A DNA stretch of 64,000 bases from Tamlana crocina (GTDB lineage: Bacteria; Bacteroidota; Bacteroidia; Flavobacteriales; Flavobacteriaceae), in contig CP158972.1 of the NCBI GenBank assembly GCA_040429635.1, positions 873,501-937,500 of the forward strand, in the 5' to 3' direction. Under the pieces are notes generated by a model. That model was not told the DNA's origin. It searched no databases and worked only from the letters and a program-made list of their open reading frames with translations. Of the stretch, positions 33,997 to 43,110 are shown one piece after another (the first letter of the stretch is position 1; every line of letters starts with the position of its first letter). The position numbers and the translations under genes are program-made.

Positions 33997-35340
33997 TTAT
34001 TTCCAACGGTTTTTCTCTTCCTCGCGCATAAACTGTTCTATTTTGCGTTGCTCCCAACTGTTGCCTAAAACGCTATTATTTACAAAAACGCGGTAGGCTT
34101 GTATGGCCAGTCCAAGCCCCCAACCAAACATAGGGAACCAAAACCATTGGAAGCCCCAAAAGGTTTTGTAGTTCACAAAAATGAGGAAGGGAATAACAAC
34201 ACAATAGGAGATAAGGCTGTAATAAAAGCCTTTTAATTCTTCAACGTGTTTACGAGCGCGTACGTAGCGGTCGTCTAATCTTGATGGTAATTCTGTTTGT
34301 TTCATGATTGATATTTGTTTGGTAAGCATTGGTAATGCCACGGCAAAACGTTTTGCTTCTTGATTGATGTTTACTTTTTTGTTGGTTAATAAATCGTAGC
34401 GTTGCTTGATGTTGCTAAGCCCAACGCCGCTACTCTTTTTTACAATTTGTTTGGGCTGTAGATTATTTTCTACCACCAAATAGCCACGGTCTTCAAGTAT
34501 GGTAATGTGCAACGGTTTGTTTGGGGTGACCATGTTGTGCTTTACGGCATTTTCCAGAAGTAGTTGTAGCGATAGCGGTACCACTTTACTTTCGGGGTTT
34601 GTGGCGCGTTCGGGCATGGTAAATACAATACTGTCTTCAAAACGCATTTTTATTAATGTCATATACGTCTTGGCGAATTGCAATTCTTCATCCACGCTTA
34701 CCAATTCCTTGTTTTTTTGCTCCAACACGTAGCGATATACTTTTGAAAGCGATGTGGTGAACTTCTGGGCTTTGTCTGGGTTTTCTTCAATTAAACTGGT
34801 GAGCACGTTTAAGCTATTGAATAAAAAATGCGGATCCAACTGATTTTTCAGTGCATCGAATTTGGCACTGGCCGTACCGGCAATAACCTTTTGTTCCTTT
34901 ATCTTGTTTTGCTGGTACTTGTTATAAAAATAGATAACATGAAAAATGGCTACAATGGTTAAGGTAATCCAAAGCCCGAATTGGTAGTAACGGAATTTTT
35001 CGTTCATTAAAAAATCACTGAACGTTACGCCATTCATGAGTAAGGCTGTGGCTGCTCTTAATAAGAACAATCCTATCAATGTAATAATCGTGGCTCCTAT
35101 AATACCAACACTAATACGCTTTAAGGTGTCGGTTTTTTTCCAATGGCGCTTTTCTAAATAGTCGAAAAAAAACATGTTGGAATATCCTAAAACAAAGGTG
35201 TAAATTTGGTAAAACACAAAGTTGGTAACAAGCTTGCCAATACTTTCAAAATCAAATCCGCCAGATAACAAATTGCCAACTACAAAAATGGCGCAACCAA
35301 TTAAAAAGGTAATGATGATATTTTTGATTGATTTTGTCAT
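33997..35340 (-). CDS. LytS-type sensor histidine kinase fused to a 2TM domain
   Basis: A 447-residue protein. The N-terminal half has four membrane helices. The kinase core follows: phospho-acceptor His in QLDPHFLFNSLNVL (about residue 164), the N box LLLENAVKHN (about 256) and the G box GVGLSNIKQRYD (about 308). Residues about 346-447 are a full 2TM domain (ELPSRLDDRYVRARKHVEELKGFYY ... NSWEQRKIEQFMREEE) in the same frame. An internal ATG at 34305 could also give the 2TM part alone. It is 21 bp downstream of a TPR gene and drives the LytTR regulator further on. Signal unknown. Confidence 0.92.
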   Translation of the reverse strand: MTKSIKNIIITFLIGCAIFVVGNLLSGGFDFESIGKLVTNFVFYQIYTFVLGYSNMFFFDYLEKRHWKKTDTLKRISVGIIGATIITLIGLFLLRAATALLMNGVTFSDFLMNEKFRYYQFGLWITLTIVAIFHVIYFYNKYQQNKIKEQKVIAGTASAKFDALKNQLDPHFLFNSLNVLTSLIEENPDKAQKFTTSLSKVYRYVLEQKNKELVSVDEELQFAKTYMTLIKMRFEDSIVFTMPERATNPESKVVPLSLQLLLENAVKHNMVTPNKPLHITILEDRGYLVVENNLQPKQIVKKSSGVGLSNIKQRYDLLTNKKVNINQEAKRFAVALPMLTKQISIMKQTELPSRLDDRYVRARKHVEELKGFYYSLISYCVVIPFLIFVNYKTFWGFQWFWFPMFGWGLGLAIQAYRVFVNNSVLGNSWEQRKIEQFMREEEKNRWK

Positions 35341-35361
35341 GTTAAACGGATAGTTGTGAAA

Positions 35362-35985
35362 TTAATTTTTACAGGATTCCAATAGCATTTCAACGCGGTC
35401 TTTGCCCCAATTGGGGTGGAAAGCTGTTTCTGGTTTAAAGTTAGTAAAAAGTTCTAATGCCCTTTCTAAGTCTTTGCAAAATGGTGCGGTATCTTGACCA
35501 AAATATCGTGCCCCACCAATGTTCCATTCGGCTTTGCAATACACCACTCTGGGGTTTTTCGGGTTGATGGTTTCGGCTTTTTCATAAAGCTCCACGACCT
35601 TCCCCGACAGTGTCATACCGTATGTGGCACCATCATAAGCAACCCAAGCGGTATGAAGCAAGGCTTGTAAAACCAAAATTTCTGGGTTTTCTTTTGAAAT
35701 GGCCGTGGCATCGTTAATTAAATCCTGACCTTTTTTTAACTGAGCTGTCAATTTTTTTTCATCCTTTTCGCCAAAACTGTACAGAATATTAATCTGAGCG
35801 GCGTAGTACGGTGGCAACCAATTATCGGGCTCGGCGGCGGCAATACGTTCAAATAAATTGGCCGCTTCAATAGGTTGGTTGTTTTTCCAAAGGTCGAAGG
35901 CTTTGTCCATGCCTTTTTCGTAGTTGGTTTGCGAAAAGGATAACGTCGAAACCATAAGTGCTGCAATAAATAATAGTTGTTTCAT
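35362..35985 (-). CDS. Exported TPR-like protein at the head of the LytTR operon
   Basis: A 207-residue protein with a signal peptide (MKQLLFIAALMVSTLSFSQ) and tetratricopeptide-like helical repeats (KAFDLWKNNQPIEAANLFERIAAAEPDNWLPPYYAAQ; LYEKAETINPKNPRVVYCKAEW). It ends with WGKDRVEMLLESCKN. The 21-bp spacing to the kinase gene implies co-transcription. It may be a periplasmic partner of the sensor, but direct evidence is lacking. Confidence 0.78.
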   Translation of the reverse strand: MKQLLFIAALMVSTLSFSQTNYEKGMDKAFDLWKNNQPIEAANLFERIAAAEPDNWLPPYYAAQINILYSFGEKDEKKLTAQLKKGQDLINDATAISKENPEILVLQALLHTAWVAYDGATYGMTLSGKVVELYEKAETINPKNPRVVYCKAEWNIGGARYFGQDTAPFCKDLERALELFTNFKPETAFHPNWGKDRVEMLLESCKN

Positions 35986-36143
35986 TTGTTTTTGTTTTTT
36001 CTGAATTCGAATTCAGATTAGATTATGGCACAAATATCTTCGAGAATACCCGTTGTTAAAAAAGTGATGTTCCGAATTGTAGTTTTTGGGGGATGAACTG
36101 TTGTGGTGCCTTGTAGCACTATGGTAGAAAACGAAGCGAAATA

Positions 36144-36173
36144 AAAAACCTCGAAAATTGTTTCGAGGTTTTT
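36144..36173. terminator. Bidirectional terminator after the TonB gene
   Basis: AAAAACCTCGAAA pairs perfectly with TTTCGAGGTTTTT around a 4-nt loop, eight bases beyond the tonB-family stop (read leftward). Confidence 0.85.
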
Positions 36174-36180
36174 AAGGTGT

Positions 36181-36912
36181 TTATGTGCCTTGTAGTTTGA
36201 AGAAAATAGGTACAGCGTACGATACTTTTACTGGTTTGCCTCGCTGCATGCCCGGCTTCATTTTTGGTAATGAACCTATAATGCGTTCGGCTTCTGTTTC
36301 TAAAATTCTATCCGGTCCACGAGAACGAACATTGGTGGTAATACCGTTGTTGTCGATAATGAATACTACAGAAACCCTTCCTTGAATGCCCAAGTCCAGT
36401 GCAGTTCGTGGATATTTGAAATTCTTCACTACGTGTTCTTGCACCTTTCTTTCAAAGCATGCTTTGGTTTCTAGTTTTGTTAGTCCTTCGCAGCCTGGAA
36501 AAACGGGTACTTGCTCTATTACGGCAAAGGCTACTTGAACGTCTTCAACATAATCTTCAACGTGTATGTCGCTAACATCAACAATTCTTTCGACAATGGC
36601 ATCTTCTTGGTTGGTTTCTGTGCTTTCAATTACAGTTTCTTCAATTTCCTCAACATCATCAACAATTTCTATGTTGGTTTGCACAACGGCAGGAGGTGGT
36701 GGTGGCGGAGGTGGGGTGTTTATAGGAACTATTGGAATTTCTTCTTCCGCTTCGGCTTCAATTTGAACAATGTCGATTTCGGTTTCGCTCTTTTCGTAGG
36801 TGCGGTATTCTAGTGCCTGCCATGAAAGAAGTAACATTAAATTTAAACCAATTGCAAAATAGATGCTGCTATTTCTTCCTATTTCGAGCTGTGGGTTCTT
36901 TTTAGCTTCCAT
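36181..36912 (-). CDS. TonB-family energy transducer
   Basis: A 243-residue protein with one N-terminal membrane helix (IYFAIGLNLMLLLSWQAL), a Pro-rich linker (TPPPPPPPPAVV) and acidic spacer, and a C-terminal TonB domain (about 155-243): VFPGCEGLTK, FKYPRTALDLGIQGRVSVVFIIDNNG, and KPVKVSYAVPIFFKLQ. It would couple the proton-motive force to outer membrane TonB-dependent receptors such as the SusC protein at 49.9 kb. ExbB/ExbD genes are not adjacent. Confidence 0.92.
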   Translation of the reverse strand: MEAKKNPQLEIGRNSSIYFAIGLNLMLLLSWQALEYRTYEKSETEIDIVQIEAEAEEEIPIVPINTPPPPPPPPAVVQTNIEIVDDVEEIEETVIESTETNQEDAIVERIVDVSDIHVEDYVEDVQVAFAVIEQVPVFPGCEGLTKLETKACFERKVQEHVVKNFKYPRTALDLGIQGRVSVVFIIDNNGITTNVRSRGPDRILETEAERIIGSLPKMKPGMQRGKPVKVSYAVPIFFKLQGT

Positions 36913-37036
36913 GATCTCATAAATTTATGTTGGTATTTATCTTTTTTGGTGTTATAAAATTACCCAATGGATGAAGTTTTAACTATGATAAATGTCATGT
37001 TGTAACCACGGTAGCTAGATTTTAATCCCACAAAAA

Positions 37037-37058
37037 AAGCCCGCATTTAAGCAGGCTT
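37037..37058 (-). terminator. Terminator of the Hsp20 gene
   Basis: Read leftward, AAGCCTGC pairs with GCGGGCTT (one G-U) and a T run follows, about 30 bp after the stop. Confidence 0.8.
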
Positions 37059-37088
37059 GTTAAATTGTTTTTTCTGAAGTGTTTTAGC

Positions 37089-37565
37089 TTAAGAAACTTT
37101 GATGCTTCTCGCTGGCTTTTGTTTGGCTTCTTCTTTTTTTGGAAGGTGAATATTCAAGATGCCTTCGTTGTAACTGGCGTTGATTTTTGAGTCTTCAACG
37201 GTTTCAGGCAGCGTAAAAATTCTTTTGAATGAAGAATATCCAAACTCTCGCCGGGTGTAACCTTCGTCTTTTTGCTCGTTGTTTTCTTTCAGCTCTGCGG
37301 AAATGGACAGCGTGTTATTTTCTAAATGGATATTGAAATCGGATTTTTTCAGTCCGGGAACTGCCATTTCTACGATAAAGGCATCTGCCTCTTCTTTAAT
37401 ATTTACTTTTGGAACAGAAATGCCTGTGTTGAAATTTGACGAAAACAATGATGGAAATTCGCCCATTGAAAAGTCATCAAACCAATTCGATAACGATGGA
37501 AAACTTGATAACGATTTTTTGTTTGCTAAACCTCCATTTTTCGGTAATGTTGCTAAATTGCTCAT
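37089..37565 (-). CDS. Small heat shock protein Hsp20
   Basis: The ATG at 37565 (MSNLATLPKNGG) is chosen; an in-frame start eight codons upstream would add an unusual hydrophobic stretch. The 158-residue product has an alpha-crystallin domain: VPKVNIKEEADAFIVEMAVPGLKKSDFNIHLENNTLSISAE, GYSSFKRIFTLPETVEDSKINASYNEGILNIHLPK, and a C-terminal basic tail. It forms oligomers that hold unfolded proteins without ATP. Probably induced by heat, though no sigma-32-like motif can be claimed here. Confidence 0.95.
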   Translation of the reverse strand: MSNLATLPKNGGLANKKSLSSFPSLSNWFDDFSMGEFPSLFSSNFNTGISVPKVNIKEEADAFIVEMAVPGLKKSDFNIHLENNTLSISAELKENNEQKDEGYTRREFGYSSFKRIFTLPETVEDSKINASYNEGILNIHLPKKEEAKQKPARSIKVS

Positions 37566-37730
37566 AATTAAAAAATTTAAGTTAAACATTTGTTTTTCAG
37601 TTTTATAAAGGCAAAATAAGTGCCGATTTTAAAAAGCGTACTTTAAAGTGTTTTTTAAGACTTAAAAGTGACATTTTTTCACGATTTAGCCTATGGGGTA
37701 GTGCCAAAATTTCGGGTAATTGCATAAAAC

Positions 37731-37767
37731 AAAAAAGGCCTGAACGGGGGAGTTCAAGCCTTTTTTT
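37731..37767 (-). terminator. Terminator of the OmpP1/FadL gene
   Basis: AAAAAAGGC.TGAAC pairs with GTTCA.GCCTTTTTT (one position pairs G-U only on the minus strand), followed leftward by a T run just after the stop at 37785. Confidence 0.8.
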
Positions 37768-37784
37768 GGATTAATAACTGTAGG

Positions 37785-39344
37785 TTAAATATTAAAACTT
37801 AATGATATTGTAATGTTGGAATTTACTCGGTCTATAGTTGCCGTGTCAATTAGTCCAATGTTGTATAAAGGTGTCACATTGGTGCGTTCGGAACGGTCGT
37901 AAGTTAAGTCCAATTTCGTGTTTCCGAAATTATAGCCCAATCCTAAAGAGTAACCGCTTAAGTCGCCAACGGTAACGCCATCGGCATACGGACTTTCTTC
38001 AAAACGATAACCGCCTCTAAAACTAAATTGTTTGTGTTTGTACTCGCCACCCAAACGGTAGGTTGAGGCATCGGTTAGTACATTGGCAATACCTTCGTTT
38101 AAATCTACATAATCGCCTTCGGGCTTAAACTCAGTTTTGCCGTAATCTTTTCTGGAATAATCAAAACTGATCAATCCTTTTTGTCCAAACACATAAGCCA
38201 AACTACCTGTTATTTTTCCTGGTGTTTGTAGTTTGTATCTGGGGTAAACATTTACCACATCTGGGTTGATTACTTGTGTGGCGTTAGATCCGTTGTCGTC
38301 ACGAACGGTGGCGATGTATTGTGTGGTTTCTTCTTCTATGGTGTACCATGTTGGGGAATCGTAAGTAACCCCCAATCTGAATTCTTGGCTCAGTTTCATG
38401 ATACCTCCCAATTGAAATGAAAAGCCGCTACCTGTGGTTGATAGGTTGTTTTCAAATTCTACACTATTTAGTACTGAACCAGCATTGGTGTTGTTTTCAA
38501 ACAATAAAGTCGATTTTTGGTAATCGATGAAATGTGAATTTAAGTTCAGTCCTAAATATAGGTTGTCTTTATATTGTGTTGCTACGTTAAACGTGATTTT
38601 TCCGTTGTAACCTGTGGCTATATAGGAATAATCGTGACTGAAATTGCCTGGTGCTACATTGGCAAAATATGTAGTGTTGGCGTCATTGTCTATATCCTCG
38701 GGTTCTAAAATAAACGATTCAAAGCCTAAGAAAGCTTGCTGGTGGCCAAAACCGTAAGCCGAACCTATATCTAAATAAGCATCGCTAAGTGACTCACCAT
38801 CGAAAGCTGAAATTTCATCCAGTCTTAAGCCATCGGCATTAAGGAAAAAGTAACCTGCAATTGAATTTGCAGGTGAAAGTATTTCGTCATTTCCATTTAC
38901 AAAAACCTCGTCATTAGTGTTCAAACCTCTGGCATTCCAGTGGTCGTCATGATTGCCCGTGCGTTCGTAGGCTACAGCTATAGATACTTTTCGCCACGGT
39001 GAATTGTTTCGCGTAGCAAACACAAACGCGGCACCACCTTGGTTAATATCAAAACTAGAGTGGTCTGTTATTACTGAATTTCCAAAATAATTGGTGCTGT
39101 TTTCAACATCCATATTCGATCCGGTAAAAGCGGCATGGCTTCTTGTAAATACAGCCGAACTTGCAGGGTTAAGGCTTACGGCACTCATATCGCCACCAAG
39201 GGCACCAAAGGCACCACTTAAGGCTCTAAAACGGGCGGTTCCTTGAATGTTATCCTGCGAATATCTTAGTGCGTCGCTTATATCTTGGGCGTAAACTGTA
39301 GACATAGATAGCATACCTATGCATAGTAACTTTAACTTTTTCAT
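37785..39344 (-). CDS. OmpP1/FadL/TodX-family outer membrane channel
   Basis: A 519-residue protein with a signal peptide (MSTVYA) and the OmpP1/FadL start ALRYSQDNIQGTARFRALSGAFGALGGDMSAVSLNPASSAVF, which marks the plug-bearing N-terminus. The remainder alternates aromatic/polar residues as in a 14-strand barrel, and ends in ISLSFNI with a terminal aromatic/hydrophobic strand. It would take up hydrophobic compounds such as fatty acids. It is 33 bp downstream of a lipoprotein gene and probably co-transcribed. Confidence 0.9.
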   Translation of the reverse strand: MKKLKLLCIGMLSMSTVYAQDISDALRYSQDNIQGTARFRALSGAFGALGGDMSAVSLNPASSAVFTRSHAAFTGSNMDVENSTNYFGNSVITDHSSFDINQGGAAFVFATRNNSPWRKVSIAVAYERTGNHDDHWNARGLNTNDEVFVNGNDEILSPANSIAGYFFLNADGLRLDEISAFDGESLSDAYLDIGSAYGFGHQQAFLGFESFILEPEDIDNDANTTYFANVAPGNFSHDYSYIATGYNGKITFNVATQYKDNLYLGLNLNSHFIDYQKSTLLFENNTNAGSVLNSVEFENNLSTTGSGFSFQLGGIMKLSQEFRLGVTYDSPTWYTIEEETTQYIATVRDDNGSNATQVINPDVVNVYPRYKLQTPGKITGSLAYVFGQKGLISFDYSRKDYGKTEFKPEGDYVDLNEGIANVLTDASTYRLGGEYKHKQFSFRGGYRFEESPYADGVTVGDLSGYSLGLGYNFGNTKLDLTYDRSERTNVTPLYNIGLIDTATIDRVNSNITISLSFNI

Positions 39345-39377
39345 GTGCGTTTTGTTTCTTTAAAATTTGGGTTGGAA

Positions 39378-40526
39378 TTAGCGTCTTCGTCCTCCGCCAC
39401 CACCGCTTGATGATCTTGTTCCAGAGCTACTGCTTCTGCTGCTACTTGACGATCTAGAGTAGTTTCCACTGGAATTTGAATTCGAGCTACGGCTAGGTGT
39501 GTAGGTAGAGTTTCTTGAATTTGAAGGTGTTCTGTATGTGTTTCCAGAGCTAGAGCTACTACGCGTAGGCTGTCTGTAAACAGTACTAGAACTTCTTCTT
39601 GTGGAATATGACGAGTTTCTCGAACTTGAATTTGTTGAAGGCGTTCTGGTAACCGTGCTTCTTCGGGTAACCCCAGTGTTGGTGCTTGTTCCATTGCTGT
39701 TATAAGTCCTTCTATTTACAGTTGTTGATGAAGAACTCCGATTAACGCTGCTTCTTCTCGCGGTGTTGTATTTAGACGATGTGCCACGGTTTAAGGAGCT
39801 TACGCTGCTTCTTCTGCTGGTATTCGCAGAGCGGTTTGAATAATCTGTAGCGTAGCTGCCTCTTCTGGTAGCGCTGTATGCTGGGCTTCTTCTGTTGTAA
39901 TATCGGTTGCCATAGAAACCATCATTATAACCATAATACCTTCCGTAACGGTAAGGGTAGCCGTAGTAACCACCGTACCATGGATTGTAGGCCCATCCTC
40001 CGTAAAAACCACCGCCATAAAACGGATCATAGTAACCCCAGTTATTCCATCCCCAATTGTTCCAACCCCAATAGTTACCCCAGCGGTTGTATCTCCAGTT
40101 GTTCCAACCCCAGCCAAAACCGGCATTCCAGCCCCAGTTGTTCCAGCCGTTATCAATATAATTAATGGTTACATTGTTGCTATCCTGCCCCCATCCGGCA
40201 TAACCTTCATAGTTGTTGGCAATGGTATCGTTTTCAAAATTGTTGCTCTCGTAAGCATCAATATCGGTGAAAATGGCATCTTCAGAGTTATAGCTGTCGG
40301 CCTCAATAGCCTTGGTTTTAAAGTAGTTTTTGTAATAATTACTATTGTTTTGGTTAGGTACTTCAACAACTGCATCTTCGTAAACCGCGTACCTTTCGGT
40401 TTCTCCATAAATGCCATCGTCGTTCCCGCCAACATATTGGTACGAACCACATGACACTAAGCCAAATAGAAGCCCGAAAAGTCCCCAGATTGGCATTTTT
40501 CTTTTTATGTAGTGGTTAAGTTGCAT
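39378..40526 (-). CDS. Low-complexity lipoprotein, W/G/N/Y-rich then S/R-rich
   Basis: A 382-residue protein with a signal and lipobox (GLVSCGSYQ). Residues about 125-200 are a dense Trp/Gly/Asn/Tyr block (NNWGWN, GWNNWG, YGYPYRYGRYYGY), and the last 170 residues are Ser/Arg/Thr/Asn-rich, ending SSGGGGGRRR. It has no catalytic motif. A positively charged, disordered surface tail bound to lipid is likely, perhaps for polysaccharide or cell-wall interaction. It precedes the OmpP1/FadL gene with a 33-bp gap, a pairing I recall seeing in Flavobacteria. It is divergent from proS. Confidence 0.8.
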   Translation of the reverse strand: MQLNHYIKRKMPIWGLFGLLFGLVSCGSYQYVGGNDDGIYGETERYAVYEDAVVEVPNQNNSNYYKNYFKTKAIEADSYNSEDAIFTDIDAYESNNFENDTIANNYEGYAGWGQDSNNVTINYIDNGWNNWGWNAGFGWGWNNWRYNRWGNYWGWNNWGWNNWGYYDPFYGGGFYGGWAYNPWYGGYYGYPYRYGRYYGYNDGFYGNRYYNRRSPAYSATRRGSYATDYSNRSANTSRRSSVSSLNRGTSSKYNTARRSSVNRSSSSTTVNRRTYNSNGTSTNTGVTRRSTVTRTPSTNSSSRNSSYSTRRSSSTVYRQPTRSSSSSGNTYRTPSNSRNSTYTPSRSSNSNSSGNYSRSSSSSRSSSSGTRSSSGGGGGRRR

Positions 40527-40625
40527 ATCTGTTTAATTTTATTGTTGAACATAACAAAAATAGTTAGTTTTGCTGAACTATTTTTTTATTTAACAAAGTC
40601 ACAACATTTGTGCCAAAACTAAAAT

Positions 40626-42104
40626 ATGAGCAAAAAACTTACCAGTAGAGCAGAAGATTATTCCAAATGGTATAACGAATTGGTTGTAAAAGCCGACTTG
40701 GCCGAGAACTCTGCCGTTAGAGGTTGTATGGTTATTAAGCCATACGGCTATGCGATTTGGGAAAAAATGCAGGCGGAATTGGATAGAATGTTTAAGGAAA
40801 CTGGTCATCAAAATGCTTATTTCCCGTTGTTTGTTCCGAAAAGTTTATTTGAAGCCGAAGAAAAAAATGCTGAAGGTTTTGCCAAGGAATGTGCGGTAGT
40901 AACTCACTACCGATTACAGAACGATCCAGATAAACCCGGTAAGTTGCGCGTAGACCCAGAGGCTAGGTTGGAAGAAGAATTGGTGGTGAGGCCAACCAGT
41001 GAAGCCATTATTTGGAATACCTATAGAAACTGGATCCAATCGTATAGAGATCTACCTATTTTAGTGAATCAGTGGGCTAATGTGGTGCGCTGGGAAATGC
41101 GTACACGTTTATTTTTACGTACCGCCGAATTTTTATGGCAGGAAGGGCATACGGCGCACGAAACTAAGCAGGAAGCTTTGGCTGAAGCGGAACAAATGAA
41201 CAACGTCTATGCCACTTTCGTTGAAAAGTTTATGGCTATTCCCGTGGTGCAAGGTTTAAAAACAGAAAGCGAGCGTTTTGCGGGAGCAGATGAAACTTAT
41301 TGTATTGAAGCCTTAATGCAAGATGGTAAAGCGTTACAGGCGGGTACATCGCATTTCTTGGGGCAGAATTTTGCAAAAGCTTTCGATGTGAAGTTTGCCA
41401 ATAAAGAAGGCAAGCAAGATTACGTTTGGGCAACCTCGTGGGGTGTTTCTACCCGCTTAATGGGCGCCTTAATCATGACGCATAGCGACGATAACGGTTT
41501 GGTGCTTCCGCCAAGTTTAGCGCCCAACCAAGTGGTTATTGTTCCTATATATAAGAGTGAAGAAGACTTAAACGCCATTACCGAGGTAGCTAATAGCATC
41601 ATTAGCGATTTAAGAGCCAAACATATCACGGTTAAATTCGACAACCGAACCACTCATAGGCCTGGGGCGAAGTTTGCACAGCACGAATTGCAAGGCGTGC
41701 CTTTGCGAATCGCCATTGGGCCAAAGGATTTGGAGAATGGCACAGTAGAATTGGCTAGACGAGATACCTTAAGCAAAGAAGTGATTGCGTTGGATAATAT
41801 AAATGACAAAGTAGAAAGTTTGCTTGCTGAAATACAGGAAACCTTGTTCAGTAAGGCGTTAAAGTATAGGGACGAACATATTACAGAGGTAGATACGTTT
41901 GAGGAGTTTAAAACCGTTTTGGAAAACAAAACAGGGTTTATTTCGGCGCATTGGGATGGCACTAACGAAACGGAAGACAAAATAAAGGAGCTTACCAAGG
42001 CCACCATTAGATGTATTCCTTTGGATGTGAAAGAAGAAGACGGTGTTTGTGTGTATTCAGGAAAGCCTTCAAAACGTAGGGTGTTGTTCGCTAAAGCATA
42101 CTGA
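40626..42104 (+). CDS. proS: Prolyl-tRNA synthetase (archaeal/eukaryote-like, type 3)
   Basis: A 492-residue class II synthetase of the short form. It begins [46 protein letters not shown] and has motif 2 ([29 protein letters not shown]), motif 3 region ([16 protein letters not shown]), an anticodon-binding domain from about residue 300 ([10 protein letters not shown]) and the C-terminal zinc-like domain tail [15 protein letters not shown]. It charges tRNA-Pro in the cytoplasm. A bacterial-type ~570-residue editing domain is absent. It is upstream of tRNA-Glu and rpsT. Confidence 0.97.
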   Translation: MSKKLTSRAEDYSKWYNELVVKADLAENSAVRGCMVIKPYGYAIWEKMQAELDRMFKETGHQNAYFPLFVPKSLFEAEEKNAEGFAKECAVVTHYRLQNDPDKPGKLRVDPEARLEEELVVRPTSEAIIWNTYRNWIQSYRDLPILVNQWANVVRWEMRTRLFLRTAEFLWQEGHTAHETKQEALAEAEQMNNVYATFVEKFMAIPVVQGLKTESERFAGADETYCIEALMQDGKALQAGTSHFLGQNFAKAFDVKFANKEGKQDYVWATSWGVSTRLMGALIMTHSDDNGLVLPPSLAPNQVVIVPIYKSEEDLNAITEVANSIISDLRAKHITVKFDNRTTHRPGAKFAQHELQGVPLRIAIGPKDLENGTVELARRDTLSKEVIALDNINDKVESLLAEIQETLFSKALKYRDEHITEVDTFEEFKTVLENKTGFISAHWDGTNETEDKIKELTKATIRCIPLDVKEEDGVCVYSGKPSKRRVLFAKAY

Positions 42105-42238
42105 TACAGCGGGTTGAAAAACCTAGTGAAAATTTTTTTCGAAAAATTTGAAATAGGTCTTGCAGCATTTAAAAATAGTTGTATTTTTGCATCCGCAATG
42201 GAAACATTGTTGTTCATTAAAAAAGTTTAAAAAAAGTG

Positions 42239-42268
42239 TTGCAGGTTAAATTAAAAGTTTTAAATTTG
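42239..42268 (+). promoter_or_regulatory. Promoter of tRNA-Glu and rpsT
   Basis: TTG at 42239-42241 and TAAATTTG at 42261-42268 are separated by 19 bases, the typical Bacteroidota spacing. A second -7-like TATTTTTG lies upstream at 42182-42189, so there may be two tandem promoters. Confidence 0.7.
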
Positions 42269-42285
42269 CGCACTCAAAACAAAAT

Positions 42286-42357
42286 GGCCCGTTCGTCTAT
42301 CGGCTAGGACGCCAGGTTTTCATCCTGGTAAGAGGGGTTCGATTCCCCTACGGGCTA
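42286..42357 (+). tRNA. tRNA-Glu (anticodon TTC)
   Basis: The acceptor stem GGCCCGT/ACGGGCT (with one G-U), the anticodon stem CCAGG/CCTGG with loop TTTTCAT giving TTC, and the T-arm GGGGTTCGATTCCCC fold correctly. Length is 72 nt and the CCA end is not encoded. Confidence 0.95.
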
Positions 42358-42382
42358 CAATATTTTATAATAAAAAAGCAAA

Positions 42383-42634
42383 ATGGCAAATCATAAGTCA
42401 GCATTAAAGAGAATTAGAAGAAACGAAGCAAGACGTGTGGTGAACAAGTATCAGCACAAAACGACTCGTAATGCGATTAAGAAATTACGTGAGTTGACTG
42501 ATAAGAAAGAAGCTGAAGCATTGTTTCCTTCTGTGGTTTCTATGTTAGATAAACTAGCAAAGAAAAACATTATTCATGCTAACAAAGCTGCCAACCTTAA
42601 ATCTGGTTTAGCAAAACACGTTGCTGCCCTTTAA
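42383..42634 (+). CDS. rpsT: 30S ribosomal protein S20
   Basis: An 83-residue, strongly basic helical protein: [38 protein letters not shown]..., ending [14 protein letters not shown], as in bacterial S20. It binds 16S rRNA in the small subunit. It is 25 bp after tRNA-Glu, probably on the same transcript, and is followed by a strong terminator. Confidence 0.97.
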   Translation: MANHKSALKRIRRNEARRVVNKYQHKTTRNAIKKLRELTDKKEAEALFPSVVSMLDKLAKKNIIHANKAANLKSGLAKHVAAL

Positions 42635-42655
42635 TAATTAAGGTTTAAAAAGAAT

Positions 42656-42687
42656 AAAAAGCTTCTCGGAAACGGGAAGCTTTTTTT
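42656..42687 (+). terminator. Terminator of rpsT
   Basis: AAAAAGCTTCTCG pairs with CGGGAAGCTTTTT (one G-U) capped by a GAAA tetraloop and followed by T residues. Confidence 0.9.
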
Positions 42688-42714
42688 ATTTCTATCTTTT
42701 TTTGATTTCTTTAC

Positions 42715-43110
42715 TTAAGCTAAGTCTAGAACAATATTCTTTAGTTCTTTCAAAGAAATAGGCTTTACAATATAATTGCCGTCCATGTTGTATTTTTTTG
42801 CCCTTTCAATATCTTCTTCGCTGTTAGAACTGGTTAAGATGTAGATAGTAATTTTTTGTGTTGTTGGGATAGTTTTAAAGGCATCCAAAAATTGCCAGCC
42901 ATCCCAAACAGGCATATTTAAATCCAGTAAAATGAGTTCGGGAAGACTTTCGCCGTTTACAATAATGGCTTTTAATTTATCGAAAGCATCTTTTCCGTTG
43001 TGACATATTAGTACAGATTCAACTACACCAGTTAAATCAAGGAAACGCTTAGTAATGTAAACGTGTGTGGAGTCGTCGTCAATAATACAAGCTAGGTTAA
43101 TCTTTTTCAT
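42715..43110 (-). CDS. Single-domain response regulator (Rcp1-like)
   Basis: A 131-residue CheY-like receiver without an output domain. The acidic group is in CIIDDDSTHV, phospho-acceptor Asp in LILLDLNMPVWDGW, the Thr/Ser switch in YILTSSN, and Lys in NYIVKPI. It overlaps the 3' end of the PAS kinase gene by 14 bp, so the two are co-translated and the kinase most likely phosphorylates it. It would signal by protein contact. Confidence 0.93.
   Translation of the reverse strand: MKKINLACIIDDDSTHVYITKRFLDLTGVVESVLICHNGKDAFDKLKAIIVNGESLPELILLDLNMPVWDGWQFLDAFKTIPTTQKITIYILTSSNSEEDIERAKKYNMDGNYIVKPISLKELKNIVLDLA

Noticed and set aside
39341..39694. Frame opposite or out of phase with the low-complexity lipoprotein
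   Set aside because: The repeated codons of the Ser/Arg tail create open alternative frames; only the lipoprotein frame has a signal peptide.
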